A DNA stretch of 64,000 bases from positions 124,001-188,000 of the forward strand of contig JAKFUZ010000001.1 in assembly GCA_021732445.1 (NCBI GenBank), written 5' to 3'. The notes beneath the pieces were generated by a model that ran no database searches, was not told the origin of the DNA, and saw only the letters and a list, made by a program, of their open reading frames with translations. Position numbers and translations under genes: made by a program. This document shows positions 46,927 through 57,701 of this stretch, piece after piece (within the stretch, counting starts at the first letter, position 1; every line of letters starts with the position of its first letter). Source of the DNA: Sphingomonas sp. (lineage in GTDB: Bacteria > Pseudomonadota > Alphaproteobacteria > Sphingomonadales > Sphingomonadaceae).

Positions 46927-48156
46927 TCAAAGGTCAATCAAAATCCGGGTCGGGTCTTCAATCGCGTTTTTCAGCGCGACCAGGAATGTCACCGCCTCGC
47001 GCCCGTCGATCAGCCGGTGATCGTAGCTGAGCGCGAGATACATCATCGGGCGGATCACTATCTGCCCGCCGACCACCACTGGCCGGTCCTCGATCCGGTG
47101 GAGGCCAAGCACGGCCGATTGCGGCGGGTTAATGATGGGCGTCGACAGCAGCGAGCCGAACACGCCGCCGTTGGAAATGGTGAAGGTGCCGCCCTTCATC
47201 TCGTCGATTTTGAGGGCGCCGTCCTTCGCCCGTTTGCCAAAATCACCGATCGCGCGCTCAACATCGGCCACCGACATCTGGTCGGCATCGCGCACCACCG
47301 GCACCACAAGGCCGCCCGGCGACGACACCGCCACCGAAATATCCACATAGTCGTGATAGACGATCTCGTCGCCATCAATCGATGCGTTGACGCTTGGCAC
47401 ATCTTTCAGCGCAAGACATGCGGCTTTGGCGAAAAAGCCCATGAACCCAAGCCGCACGCCGTGCTTCTTCTCGAACAGATCCTTGTATTTGTTCCGCGCC
47501 GCGATGACCGCGCTCATGTCCACATCGTTGAAGGTGGTCAGCATCGCGGCGGTGTTCTGCGCTTCCTTCAGACGCTTGGCGATTGTCTGGCGCAGCCGCG
47601 TCATCCGGACGCGTTCTTCCGCGCGCGCGCCGGCCTTTGCGGCAAGCGCGACGGGGGGCAGCGCCGCGGCGGCCGGCGTTGCCGGCGCCTGACCCGCAGG
47701 CGGCGTGTCTGCCGGCCGTTCAGCGGCGGCGATCACATCGTCCTTGGTCAGGCGGCCATCCTTGCCGGTGCCGGTGATCGTTGCTGGATCAACGCCGTGT
47801 TCCAGCACCGCGCGGCGCACCGAAGGGGACAGGGCAGCGGGCGCGCCACCGGTTTCCGGCGCGGGAGCAGGCGCTGCGGGCGCCGGCGCCGCACCGGCCG
47901 CTTTGGCAGGTGCCGCACCGCCCGCTTCGATCGTCGCGATCATCGCGCCGACCTGAACGGTGTCACCCACGGCCACCGCATGGGCACCCATGATGCCGGC
48001 GACGGGCGCCCCGACCTCAACCGAGACCTTGTCGGTCTCAAGGCTCGCCACCGGCTCGTCGGCCGCGACCGGGTCGCCCGGCTGCTTGAGCCATTCGCCA
48101 ACGGTTGCCTCGGTGATCGATTCGCCCAGCACGGGGACTTTGATTTCAGTTGCCAT
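46927..48156 (-). CDS. sucB: 2-oxoglutarate dehydrogenase E2, dihydrolipoamide succinyltransferase
   Basis: 409 residues from ATG 48156 ([22 protein letters not shown]). The lipoyl domain has Lys43 in [11 protein letters not shown] long Ala/Pro/Gly-rich linker follows, then the peripheral-subunit-binding domain ([34 protein letters not shown]), a second linker and the catalytic domain with the HxxxD motif in [12 protein letters not shown]. One lipoyl domain is present, as in most OGDH E2. It transfers the succinyl group to CoA and forms the cubic core of the complex. Gap of 8 bases after sucA. Confidence 0.97.
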   Translation of the reverse strand: MATEIKVPVLGESITEATVGEWLKQPGDPVAADEPVASLETDKVSVEVGAPVAGIMGAHAVAVGDTVQVGAMIATIEAGGAAPAKAAGAAPAPAAPAPAPETGGAPAALSPSVRRAVLEHGVDPATITGTGKDGRLTKDDVIAAAERPADTPPAGQAPATPAAAALPPVALAAKAGARAEERVRMTRLRQTIAKRLKEAQNTAAMLTTFNDVDMSAVIAARNKYKDLFEKKHGVRLGFMGFFAKAACLALKDVPSVNASIDGDEIVYHDYVDISVAVSSPGGLVVPVVRDADQMSVADVERAIGDFGKRAKDGALKIDEMKGGTFTISNGGVFGSLLSTPIINPPQSAVLGLHRIEDRPVVVGGQIVIRPMMYLALSYDHRLIDGREAVTFLVALKNAIEDPTRILIDL

Positions 48157-48164
48157 CGCGGTTC

Positions 48165-51095
48165 TCAACCTTTCCGGGTGCGGCGAATTTCTTCGCGGAC
48201 ATTGTGGCCAAGCGCCTCGGCCACCAGCGCCGCCTGTTCCATCTGGTGGCGCTTCATCAGGCCGGTAGCGGGCGATGCCGCCGCCGCGCGCCCGGCATAA
48301 CGCGGCCGGGCCACGGCCATGCCCGCGTCGCCCAGGCACTGTTCGATCAGCGGCTCGACAAAGCTCCACGCGCCGTTGTTCTTCGGCTCTTCCTGCGCCC
48401 AGACGACATCGGCCAGCCTTGGCATACGCTGCAGCCGCTTGACGAGCGGCTCGCCGGGGAAGGGGTAAAGCTGTTCCACGCGAATGATTGCGGTGGCCTT
48501 GTCACCCGCAGTGTTGCGCGCTTCCATCAGATCATAAGCGACCTTGCCGGTGCACAGCACCAGCCGCTCCACGGCCGCCTCATCGGGTGCCCAGGGGTCA
48601 GACAGCAGCCGCATGAAATGCCCCTCGCCGACAAAATCATCGGCCTTCGACACGGCCAGCTTGTGCCGCAGCAGCGATTTGGGCGTGAACACCACCAGCG
48701 GTTTGCGGAAAGAGCGGTGCATCTGCCGCCGGAGCAGGTGGAAATAATTGGCAGGCGTCGTGCAGTTCGCCACCTGCATATTGTCGCCCGCGCATAGCTG
48801 CAAAAACCGCTCGGGTCGCGCGGAGGAATGTTCCGGACCCTGCCCTTCATAGCCATGCGGCAACAGCATGACGAGGCCGTTCGCGCGCAGCCACTTGGCT
48901 TCGCCCGCCGCAATGAACTGATCGATCATGATCTGCGCGCCGTTCATGAAGTCGCCGAACTGCGCCTCCCACAGCACCAGCGTTTTCGGGTCGGCCAGCG
49001 CATAGCCATATTCAAACCCGAGCACGCCATATTCCGAAAGCGGGCTGTCAAGCACTTCGAAATTGCCGTGCTCGATGGTTTGCAGCGGCACATATTTATG
49101 CTCGTCGGTCTGGTCCACCCACACCGCGTGGCGCTGGCTGAAGGTGCCGCGGCCCGAATCCTGGCCAGACAGGCGCACCCCATAGCCTTCCGACAGGAGC
49201 GAGCCGAACGCGAGCGCCTCGCCCGTCGCCCAGTCGAAATTGTCGCCCGCCTTGAACATTTCGCGCTTGGCGTCGATCACGCGGGCAAGCGTTTTGTGGA
49301 TCTGCACGGAATCCGGCACGGTCGTGAGCGTACGGCCCAAGCTGTCGAACAGCTTCTTGTCGATGCCGGTCTCGATGTTGCGCCGCGCCGTCTCGGGATC
49401 GGCGGGCGCGTGCAGGCCAGACCAGCGCCCGGCGAACCAGTCCGCCTTGTTGGGCCTGTATGTCGCGCCCGCCTCGAACTCGCTCTCCAGAAACTGCGTG
49501 AAATCGGCGACCCTTTTGTCAATCCACGCCTTGTCGATCACCCCTTCGGCGATCAGCCGCGCGCCATAGATTTCGCTGACAGGCGGGTGCTGGCGAATGC
49601 GGGCATACATTAGCGGCTGGGTGAAACTTGGCTCGTCGCCTTCATTGTGGCCAAACCGGCGATAGCACCACATGTCGATCACGATGTCGCGCTTGAAGCG
49701 CTGGCGGAACTCGATCGCCATCTTGCAGGCAAAGGTCACCGCCTCGGGGTCATCGCCGTTTACGTGGAAGATCGGTGCCTGCACGCCCTTCGCGACGTCA
49801 CTGGGATAAGGCGATGATCTGGCGAATTGTGGGCTGGTTGTAAAACCTATCTGGTTATTGATGACGAAGTGAATGCAACCGCCGGTGTTGTAGCCGCGGA
49901 TGCCGGAAAAGCCGAGACACTCCCACACAATGCCCTGGCCCGCAAAGGCTGCATCGCCGTGGATCAGCACCGGAAGCGATCCGGTATGCGCCTCAAGATC
50001 GCCTGCAATCGTCTGGATTGCGCGGACCTTGCCCAGCACCACGGGGTCTGCCGCTTCGAGGTGCGAGGGGTTGGCGACGAGCGACATATGCACGTTGATG
50101 CCGTCAAACTCGCGGTCGGTGCTGGTACCGAGATGGTATTTCACATCGCCCGAACCCGCCACATCATCCGGGTTGCCGGAGCCGCCGCCAAATTCGTGGA
50201 AAATGACGCGAAACGGCTTGGCCATCACGTTGGTGAGCACGTTCAGCCGCCCCCGATGCGCCATGCCATACACGATTTCGCGCACGCCAAGCTGCCCGCC
50301 ATATTTGATGACTGCCTCAAGCGCGGGGATCATCGCCTCGCCGCCGTCCAGCCCGAAGCGCTTGGTGCCAACATATTTGCGGCCGCAGAATTTCTCCCAT
50401 TGCTCGGCTTCTATCACCTTGTTGAGGATCGCCTTTTTGCCGAGCGGCGAAAATTCGATCGCCTTGTCCTGCCCTTCCATCCGGTCCTGAAGAAAACGGC
50501 GCTCCTCGACATCGGCGATGTGCATATATTCAAGGCCGACCTTGCCGCAGTAATTGCGCCGCAAAATGTCGACAATCTGGCGGATGCTTGCGCGCTCCAG
50601 CCCCAGCGCGCCGCCGATATAGACCGGCTTGTCAAGATCATCGCCGGAAAAGCCGTGATATTCCGGCGTGAGATCGGCCGGCAGCGCTGCCTTGGTCAGG
50701 CCTAGCGGGTCAAGATCAGCGGCCAGATGCCCGCGCACCCGGTAGGTACGGATGAGCATCATCGCGCGGATCGACTGAGCGGCGGCCTGAGTGATGTCGG
50801 CGGCCGAGGTGGCAGCGGCTGCGGCAGGCTGTGGCGCGGCACCCTTGCCGGGCTTGGGCATCGGCGCCATCTGCGTCGGGTCGAGCGCCGCCGTCAGGTC
50901 ATCGGTGTCGCTGGCGGGCCAGTTCGGCTGGCTCCAGCTTGGGCCGGACGCGCCCTGTTCGAGCCCGGCAAAAAGCGCGCGCCACGACGCCTCGACATTT
51001 TCCGGATTTGCCTTGTAGCGCGCATAGAGCGTGTCGAGAAAGGCCGGGCTGACGCTGCCCGCCAGTGCGTCGAAATCCTGGCCGTCATAGCCCAT
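48165..51095 (-). CDS. sucA: 2-oxoglutarate dehydrogenase E1 component
   Basis: 976 residues. N-terminal E1 extension ([29 protein letters not shown]) is the E1-E2 interaction region; then a Gly/Ala-rich linker. The thiamine-diphosphate-binding module includes [28 protein letters not shown] and [13 protein letters not shown]. Later motifs are [15 protein letters not shown] and the C-terminal [14 protein letters not shown]. It decarboxylates 2-oxoglutarate. The ATG is preceded by GGAAGGACGAG. It sits between sucD (56 bases upstream) and sucB. Confidence 0.97.
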   Translation of the reverse strand: MGYDGQDFDALAGSVSPAFLDTLYARYKANPENVEASWRALFAGLEQGASGPSWSQPNWPASDTDDLTAALDPTQMAPMPKPGKGAAPQPAAAAATSAADITQAAAQSIRAMMLIRTYRVRGHLAADLDPLGLTKAALPADLTPEYHGFSGDDLDKPVYIGGALGLERASIRQIVDILRRNYCGKVGLEYMHIADVEERRFLQDRMEGQDKAIEFSPLGKKAILNKVIEAEQWEKFCGRKYVGTKRFGLDGGEAMIPALEAVIKYGGQLGVREIVYGMAHRGRLNVLTNVMAKPFRVIFHEFGGGSGNPDDVAGSGDVKYHLGTSTDREFDGINVHMSLVANPSHLEAADPVVLGKVRAIQTIAGDLEAHTGSLPVLIHGDAAFAGQGIVWECLGFSGIRGYNTGGCIHFVINNQIGFTTSPQFARSSPYPSDVAKGVQAPIFHVNGDDPEAVTFACKMAIEFRQRFKRDIVIDMWCYRRFGHNEGDEPSFTQPLMYARIRQHPPVSEIYGARLIAEGVIDKAWIDKRVADFTQFLESEFEAGATYRPNKADWFAGRWSGLHAPADPETARRNIETGIDKKLFDSLGRTLTTVPDSVQIHKTLARVIDAKREMFKAGDNFDWATGEALAFGSLLSEGYGVRLSGQDSGRGTFSQRHAVWVDQTDEHKYVPLQTIEHGNFEVLDSPLSEYGVLGFEYGYALADPKTLVLWEAQFGDFMNGAQIMIDQFIAAGEAKWLRANGLVMLLPHGYEGQGPEHSSARPERFLQLCAGDNMQVANCTTPANYFHLLRRQMHRSFRKPLVVFTPKSLLRHKLAVSKADDFVGEGHFMRLLSDPWAPDEAAVERLVLCTGKVAYDLMEARNTAGDKATAIIRVEQLYPFPGEPLVKRLQRMPRLADVVWAQEEPKNNGAWSFVEPLIEQCLGDAGMAVARPRYAGRAAAASPATGLMKRHQMEQAALVAEALGHNVREEIRRTRKG

Positions 51096-51151
51096 GATGC
51101 TCGTCCTTCCTTTCGCCTCCGTCCGCGCCCCGCGGCGATCCGGCAGTCACG

Positions 51152-52036
51152 CTAGCCCTTCAGCACCGCCGCCAGTGTCGATCCCAGTTCCGAAGGGCTG
51201 TCGGCCACACGGATGCCGGCACTTTCCATTGCCGCAATCTTGTCTTCAGCGCCGCCTTGTCCGCCCGACACGATCGCCCCGGCATGGCCCATCCGCCGGC
51301 CCGGCGGCGCGGTGCGCCCGGCGATGAAGCCGGCCATCGGCTTTCTGCGCCCGCGTCTGGCCTCGTCCCGAAGAAACTGCGCTGCCTCCTCTTCCGCCGA
51401 CCCACCGATTTCGCCGATCATGATGATCGACTTGGTCTCATCATCGGCCAAAAACAGCTCCAGCACATCGATGAAGTTGGTGCCATTGACCGGATCACCG
51501 CCAATGCCAACCGCGGTTGTCTGCCCCAGCCCTTCATTGGTCGTCTGGAAGACCGCTTCATAAGTGAGCGTGCCCGAGCGGCTGACGACGCCGACCGACC
51601 CCTTGGAAAAGATCGACCCGGGCATGATGCCGATCTTGCATTCGCCCGGCGTCAGCACGCCGGGGCAGTTGGGGCCGATGAGCCGCGATTTGCTGCCCGA
51701 CAAGGCGCGCTTGACCCTGACCATGTCGAGCACAGGAATCCCTTCCGTAATCGTCACGATCAGCGGCACCTGGGCGTCGATTGCCTCAAGGATCGAGTCG
51801 GCGGCAAAGGGCGGCGGCACATAGACGACGCTTGCCGTCGCACCGGTTTTGGCGACGGCTTCCTCAACGGTGTTGTACACGGGCAAACCAAGATGCTCGG
51901 TCCCGCCCTTGCCCGGCGTGACGCCGCCGACCATCTGTGTGCCATATTCCAGCGCCGCCTGGGTGTGGAAGCTGCCGGTTTCCCCGGTCATCCCTTGCGT
52001 GATGACCTTGGTGTTCTTGTCGACGAGGATGCTCAT
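51152..52036 (-). CDS. sucD: Succinyl-CoA synthetase alpha subunit
   Basis: 294 residues. The CoA-binding fold opens with [20 protein letters not shown] ([20 protein letters not shown]) and the phosphohistidine loop [10 protein letters not shown], His about 250, are intact. Alpha subunits need the beta subunit SucC for activity, and sucC is not found beside it or anywhere in the window. In many bacteria sucC directly precedes sucD; here the position is taken by a small secreted protein gene. Possibly sucC lies elsewhere in this lineage. Confidence 0.96.
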   Translation of the reverse strand: MSILVDKNTKVITQGMTGETGSFHTQAALEYGTQMVGGVTPGKGGTEHLGLPVYNTVEEAVAKTGATASVVYVPPPFAADSILEAIDAQVPLIVTITEGIPVLDMVRVKRALSGSKSRLIGPNCPGVLTPGECKIGIMPGSIFSKGSVGVVSRSGTLTYEAVFQTTNEGLGQTTAVGIGGDPVNGTNFIDVLELFLADDETKSIIMIGEIGGSAEEEAAQFLRDEARRGRRKPMAGFIAGRTAPPGRRMGHAGAIVSGGQGGAEDKIAAMESAGIRVADSPSELGSTLAAVLKG

Positions 52037-52052
52037 TCGAATTCCTTACTTT

Positions 52053-52493
52053 TCAAGACAGACACCAAGCGGTCTCGACGTTTTCGGCCTCGCTCGTGTC
52101 GTCTCCTTGAACCCAGTCTAACCGGCCATTCGATGCAACCCGGAAGGAGATCCTGCCAGCCGCTGTCGCAATATCATTGTAGCCAGAGTATCGCGACGGT
52201 GGCCACTTAAGCGCCGACGACTCAGCATGAACTACATCGTCTAGTATCATCACGGACGTCGGCACAAACCACCATGTGGTTGAAACAGAGTCCTTATCCG
52301 CAGGACGAAAAACTAAGCGAACCCTAATTTCGGCACCTGATTCAATTCCGGTAATCAGTCGCGTCAACGATGCGCGGTTCAAACCATTGGTGCCATTCGC
52401 CATAATCCAACCCGCGCGGCATGAACTTCCTACTTCTGCGCTTGCGATACAGGGCAGCGCAACGCTGAGCGCAAACAACAGCAGGCGGGGCAT
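52053..52493 (-). CDS. Small secreted hypothetical protein inserted between mdh and sucD
   Basis: 146 residues with a signal peptide (MPRLLLFALSVALPCIASA). The mature part has two cysteines (SCRAGW and the C-terminal AWCLS) that may form a disulfide, and is beta-rich (EIRVRLVFRP, STTWWFVPTSVMILDDVVHA). Its ATG starts one base after the mdh stop codon, so it is translationally coupled. Its codon use and base composition are clearly lower in GC than mdh and sucD. No family recognised. The setting inside a TCA operon is the odd point. Confidence 0.75.
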   Translation of the reverse strand: MPRLLLFALSVALPCIASAEVGSSCRAGWIMANGTNGLNRASLTRLITGIESGAEIRVRLVFRPADKDSVSTTWWFVPTSVMILDDVVHAESSALKWPPSRYSGYNDIATAAGRISFRVASNGRLDWVQGDDTSEAENVETAWCLS

Positions 52494-52494
52494 A

Positions 52495-53460
<966 letters not shown>

Positions 53461-53574
53461 TCACCTCCGGCAATGGGCGCGGGGGCCGCTGCGCGCCCGC
53501 AAAACATGGGGCGGCTTAGGCGGTTTGGGCCGCCATCGCAACAATGGAATTGGCGCGGTGGCGGTTGCTAATGC

Positions 53575-53601
53575 GAACGCGTCTTAATAGCATGAACGCG
53601 T
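53575..53601 (-). repeat. Pair of GAACGCGT direct repeats upstream of mdh
   Basis: GAACGCGT occurs at 53575-53582 and 53594-53601, 19 bases apart start to start, with an AT-rich CTTAATAGCAT between. It sits ~120 bases upstream of the mdh start and could be a regulator's tandem binding site; no regulator is known from sequence. Confidence 0.35.
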
Positions 53602-53653
53602 GCCGGGCGGGTGCGGTTTCGTCCGCGCCGGCGCTGGCTGAAGGCTGGTGCCG

Positions 53654-54769
53654 TCACCCCGCGCCATGCCCCATCGCCAGATACGCGTCTGATTGCATCT
53701 CGTTCAGGCGCGATACGGTGCGCTCGAACTCAAAGGCCCCGTCGCCGCGTTCGTACAGAGCCTCGGGCGCCGCATCGGCGGCGGCGATGAGCTTGACATG
53801 ATGCTCGTACAGCGCGTCGATCAACGTCACGAAGCGGGCGGCTTCGTTGCGGTTTTCCGGCCCTAATTTGGGGATGCCGACGATCATCACCGTGTGAAAA
53901 CGCCGCGCAATCGCCAGATAATCGGCTGCTCCACGCGCCTCGCCGCACAAGCGCTTGAAGCTGAACACGGCGACGCCCTTAAGGCTCTTGGGCACGTGCA
54001 GTGTGCGCGTGCCGCCCGTCACGGTTATGTCTTCGGCCGGAACATTGGCACGGTCTTCGGGCGGATAATCGGTGAGGCGGAAAAAAGCGGCGGCCATTGC
54101 AGCGGTCGTCGGCGCGCCGTTCGGCACCATCCACAGGTGCATCTGCCCCATCCGGTCACGGCGGTAGTCGATCGGGCCGTTCAGCCCGATAACCTCGCAT
54201 TTTTCGCCCAGAAGCGCGATGAACGGCATAAACAGTGCCCGGTTCAAACCATCTTTATACAAGTCGTCCGGCGGCCGGTTCGATGTCGCGACCACCGTCA
54301 GCCCGCGTGCCCACATCGCGGTAAACAGCCTTGAGAGGATGGCGGCATCGGCCGTGTTGTTCACCACCATTTCGTCAAACGCCAGCAACCGTGCTTCGCC
54401 AACCATGTCGGTTGCCACCCGCACGACGGGATCGCCGGCTTCCTTTTTGCGTTCCTCCGCAAGGCGGGCGTGAACCTCAAGCATGAACTCGTGGAAATGG
54501 ACGCGGCGCTTGCGGCGAATGTCCACATTGTTGAAAAACAGATCCATCAGCATCGACTTGCCGCGTCCGACACCGCCCCATAAATATACGCCGCGTGGCG
54601 GATCAGGCAGACGGCCCAGCGCGCGCCACAGGACCGATCCGCGCTTTGGCGTGGCCTCAAGCGCGGTTGCGAGCGCGCCGAGGCGAAGCGCGGCGGCGGC
54701 CTGTTCGGGGTCGGGCTTTAATTCGCCGGCAGTAATCAGCGCCTGGTAGCGATCGAGCAGGAACACCAT
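53654..54769 (-). CDS. zapE: Cell-division ATPase ZapE (AFG1-like)
   Basis: 371 residues. Walker A is WGGVGRGKS, Walker B LLAFDEM, with TSNRPPDDLYKDGLNR (sensor region) and FKRLCGEARGAADYLAIAR. These are the AFG1/ZapE hallmarks. In bacteria ZapE associates with the Z ring and acts on FtsZ; mitochondrial AFG1 assists respiratory complexes. Here it sits in the succinate dehydrogenase/TCA cluster, a linkage seen in other alphaproteobacteria to my recollection. It is 9 bases after the thioesterase gene. Confidence 0.94.
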   Translation of the reverse strand: MVFLLDRYQALITAGELKPDPEQAAAALRLGALATALEATPKRGSVLWRALGRLPDPPRGVYLWGGVGRGKSMLMDLFFNNVDIRRKRRVHFHEFMLEVHARLAEERKKEAGDPVVRVATDMVGEARLLAFDEMVVNNTADAAILSRLFTAMWARGLTVVATSNRPPDDLYKDGLNRALFMPFIALLGEKCEVIGLNGPIDYRRDRMGQMHLWMVPNGAPTTAAMAAAFFRLTDYPPEDRANVPAEDITVTGGTRTLHVPKSLKGVAVFSFKRLCGEARGAADYLAIARRFHTVMIVGIPKLGPENRNEAARFVTLIDALYEHHVKLIAAADAAPEALYERGDGAFEFERTVSRLNEMQSDAYLAMGHGAG

Positions 54770-54778
54770 GACCGTGCG

Positions 54779-55234
54779 CTAGGCCCTGGGCGGCTTGCGG
54801 ATGGTGGCCGAAAAGCTTGCTACTCGCGCCTCGCCCTCGCCCTGCACCACAAGCCCCCGCAGAAACAGGAGATTGCCGGTTTCCTTCAGCAACTCCACCT
54901 GTGCTTCGAGGGGCATGTCGACAGCGCCTGCGCCAATAAACTGCACCGACAGGTCAAGCGTCACCGCCGTGCCCGCTTCGATGAGCCCAAAACCGCGTGA
55001 GGCGGCGAACAGGGCAATATCAACGAACCCCAGCAGCGCGCCGCCGTGCAGCCGCCCGCCAAGATTGGTGTGAACATGCTGCGGCTGCATCCGCACCCGC
55101 GCCACCGCGCCCTCAACGTGCAGCAGGAACGGCCCGAACAACGAGTTGAACCGCGTCGCATCGCTCAGCGCCCATGTCATCCAGCCAGGATGATCGGCCG
55201 ACTCGCTATAGTGGAAAGAAGGCGGGGTGCTCAC
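54779..55234 (-). CDS. PaaI-type hotdog thioesterase
   Basis: 151 residues from GTG 55234; a longer frame runs into sdhB but the GTG fits a start 14 bases after the sdhB stop. The hotdog signature is NLGGRLHGGALLGFVDIALFAAS, with the catalytic Gly/Asp region (HGG...D) as in PaaI/YbgC-like fold. It likely hydrolyses an acyl-CoA, perhaps a by-product of respiration or fatty acid metabolism. It is in the operon after sdhB. Confidence 0.87.
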   Translation of the reverse strand: MSTPPSFHYSESADHPGWMTWALSDATRFNSLFGPFLLHVEGAVARVRMQPQHVHTNLGGRLHGGALLGFVDIALFAASRGFGLIEAGTAVTLDLSVQFIGAGAVDMPLEAQVELLKETGNLLFLRGLVVQGEGEARVASFSATIRKPPRA

Positions 55235-55248
55235 CAAAGGAACGGCCC

Positions 55249-56031
55249 TCAGGCGACCCTTTCCACTTCCATCTTCTTGATTTCGGCAATCGCCTTGGCC
55301 GGGTTCAGCCCCTTGGGGCACACATTGGCGCAGTTCATGATGGTGTGGCAGCGATAGAGCCGGAAGGGATCCTGCAACTCGTCGAGCCGCTCGCCGGTCA
55401 TCTCGTCCCGGCTGTCAGCCAGCCAGCGATAGGCCTGCAACAATATCGCGGGGCCCAGAAACTTGTCGGAATTCCACCAATAGCTTGGGCACGATGTCGA
55501 GCAGCAGGCGCACAATATGCACTCATACAAGCCATCAAGCTTGGCGCGGTCTGACGGTGATTGCAGCCGCTCCTTGCCCGAAGGTGCCGCCGTCACCGTC
55601 TGCAGCCACGGCCTGATCGAGGCATATTGCGCATAGAAATGCGTAAAGTCAGGCACCAGGTCCTTGATAACGTCCATATGCGGCAGGGGCGTAATCCGCA
55701 CCTCGCCCTTCACATCCTCAATCGCCTTGGTGCAGGCAAGCGTATTGGTGCCGTCGATGTTCATCGAGCACGATCCGCAAATCCCCTCGCGGCACGAGCG
55801 GCGAAAGGTGAGCGTGCTGTCGGTCTCGCCCTTTATCTTGATGAGCGCGTCGAGCACCATCGGCCCGCACTCGTCGAGATTGACCTCGAACGTGTCATAG
55901 CGCGGGTTTTCGCCCTTATCCGGATCGTAACGATAGATTTTGAATTTCTTGATCCGGCGGCCGCCCGCCGCCTTGTGCACATGCCCCCGCTCGGTGATCT
56001 TGCTGTTCTTGGGCAGGGCAAATTCGGCCAT
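55249..56031 (-). CDS. sdhB: Succinate dehydrogenase iron-sulfur subunit
   Basis: 260 residues from ATG 56031 ([16 protein letters not shown]). The [2Fe-2S] motif is [10 protein letters not shown]...LAC and the cluster ligands for [4Fe-4S] and [3Fe-4S] are in [18 protein letters not shown] and [17 protein letters not shown]. Membrane-associated complex II subunit that carries electrons from SdhA to ubiquinone. Unusually it is separated from sdhA by two unrelated genes and a 234-base gap, in the same direction. It is followed closely by the thioesterase gene. Confidence 0.97.
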   Translation of the reverse strand: MAEFALPKNSKITERGHVHKAAGGRRIKKFKIYRYDPDKGENPRYDTFEVNLDECGPMVLDALIKIKGETDSTLTFRRSCREGICGSCSMNIDGTNTLACTKAIEDVKGEVRITPLPHMDVIKDLVPDFTHFYAQYASIRPWLQTVTAAPSGKERLQSPSDRAKLDGLYECILCACCSTSCPSYWWNSDKFLGPAILLQAYRWLADSRDEMTGERLDELQDPFRLYRCHTIMNCANVCPKGLNPAKAIAEIKKMEVERVA

Positions 56032-56265
56032 CGTAACGCACATCCCTTGGTCTGCCGGGGCGGTGTTGCTGCCCCTTTTCTCAGCGGCGATACACAGGCC
56101 CGCCGCCGCCCGCAATCGCCCGCTGTCGCAAAAGCCGCACCCGCGGTTGCGCCCTGGCCCTGCGCCCGGACGGAAATAGTGCCCGCAGGAGCGTGTGCCA
56201 CCCCAACGCCCGCGCACCGGCCGCCAGTAATCAGGCAGGCCGCAGGCGCTGGGCGATGGCGCGCC

Positions 56266-56520
56266 TCAGACCAGCCCAAGCCTGCGGAACACGAAGATCA
56301 GCACTAGCGCCCCGACAATCGACATGATGATGCCCGTCGGCTTCATCGCGAACATGTCTTTTTCCTTCGTGAACATGCCGGCGACAATGCCGCCTGCATA
56401 GGAGCCGCCAATACCGAGCAGCCCGCTGCCGATAAGGCTCATCTGCACCGCACCGGGATAGATAAAGCGCGCAATCATGCCAACGATGATGCCGGTTACG
56501 GCCATCCACACATATTTCAT
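56266..56520 (-). CDS. YeaQ/YmgE/GlsB-family membrane protein
   Basis: 84 residues from ATG 56520 with AAGGGACG upstream. Three transmembrane segments typical of the transglycosylase-associated/GlsB family: MKYVWMAVTGIIVGMIARFIYPG, LIGSGLLGIGGSYAGGIVAGMF and MSIVGALVLIFVFRRLGLV. These proteins are stress-induced in several bacteria; function is unknown. It is one of the two genes that interrupt the sdhA-sdhB order. Confidence 0.85.
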   Translation of the reverse strand: MKYVWMAVTGIIVGMIARFIYPGAVQMSLIGSGLLGIGGSYAGGIVAGMFTKEKDMFAMKPTGIIMSIVGALVLIFVFRRLGLV

Positions 56521-56629
56521 GAATCGTCCCTTCTGAGGTTGATATGGTCTGCGCCCATGGTGGCGGGCGAGGTGCCGCGACGCAAGCGCGGAAATCATGC
56601 AGCCCCCCAAATCCGGGCAGGATGGCCGC

Positions 56630-57640
56630 TCAGCGGGCGCCGAACAGCGCCACCGACGGCGTACCCACAGGGGCCGTCACCAGTTTTGGCGCCCGCTTGT
56701 CGAGCACCGCAAGCCAGGCCGCGGCGCGCGCACCGACAAAGGTTTGCGGCAGCGACGGCGTCAGCCGCCCGCGCCCTTCCCAGTCGGCAATCAGCCTGGC
56801 CGCCTCGGCACCGGCATCCGCCAGCGGCTGGTGCCGGCGCAGCGCATTGTTGACGAGCGCGTCGCCAAAAAACGTCCAGTCATTGTCGGCCTTGCAGCCA
56901 AACGAGGTGCGGTCACCCGCCGACGCGGTAAGCACGGCGGCATCCTCGCCCGACAGCACCGGAATGAACGCGCCCGAATAACAGGCGCTGATGATGATTA
57001 CCCGGCGGGTAATGCCAAGCGTATCGAGCTGGTTGGCAAGCGCCGTGGCGGAGATGACGCCAAAACCCTGATCGGCATCATTATACACCAAGCCAAAGGG
57101 CGCGCCGTGGCTTGTGGTATAGAGCACCAGCACGTCCTCTTTGCGGTCCATCAGCTCGGCCACACGGGCGAGTGCCAGGGCCAGCGTGTCGGGCGACCCC
57201 ATGGCGAGCGTGCTCGGCGTATGGCCGTCGCTCCCGGCAAAGGTCAGCGTGCGGCCAGCGGCATCATAGCGCCGGCTGAGCACCTTGCCCGCCTCGCGCG
57301 CCTCGCGTCCGAACACGGGGTCTGAATCGAGCGCCACCGCGATAACATAGGCGTCGACCACGCCCTTTCGCTGCGGCAGCAGGCTGGCGAGCGCGCGGTC
57401 GACCCGGCGGTGCTCGGTGAGCAACTGGGCAGCTGTGCGGTGGTGTTCGATCTGCACGCCGCCATCGGCCAAGCGCGCCGCCTGCGCCGCCGTCAGCGCC
57501 TGGAAAAAGGGCAGTGGCTCGCCGTGTTTGGGCGGGGCATAAGCGGATTGCTGGGCCGAGGAGGACGCCGCGAACAGGGCGCAGGCACAGGCCAATGCTG
57601 CCCACAGCCTTGTTCCCGATCCGACGCCCGCCTGTTGCAT
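56630..57640 (-). CDS. Secreted C13 (legumain-like) family cysteine peptidase
   Basis: 336 residues from ATG 57640 (MQQAGVGSGTRLWAALACACALFAASSSAQ), giving a signal peptide. The catalytic dyad is H178 in YTTSHGAPFG and C220 in IIISACYSGAF, the spacing and motifs of clan CD C13 peptidases, with strand VLVLYTT before the His. The N-terminal ~90 mature residues are a helical propeptide-like domain. The peptidase is periplasmic or extracellular and would cleave after Asn/Asp if it follows the family. It sits 61 bases after sdhA. Confidence 0.85.
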   Translation of the reverse strand: MQQAGVGSGTRLWAALACACALFAASSSAQQSAYAPPKHGEPLPFFQALTAAQAARLADGGVQIEHHRTAAQLLTEHRRVDRALASLLPQRKGVVDAYVIAVALDSDPVFGREAREAGKVLSRRYDAAGRTLTFAGSDGHTPSTLAMGSPDTLALALARVAELMDRKEDVLVLYTTSHGAPFGLVYNDADQGFGVISATALANQLDTLGITRRVIIISACYSGAFIPVLSGEDAAVLTASAGDRTSFGCKADNDWTFFGDALVNNALRRHQPLADAGAEAARLIADWEGRGRLTPSLPQTFVGARAAAWLAVLDKRAPKLVTAPVGTPSVALFGAR

Positions 57641-57701
57641 GGCGATGTTGTCAACCGGGCGGTGGCACCGAGTCAACGGGGCGATGCGACGTTGACGACG
57701 G

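Noticed and set aside
56063..56100. A GGGGC...GCCCC hairpin followed by TTTT on the plus strand
   Set aside because: No plus-strand gene lies upstream for it to terminate, and the stem is only five pairs.
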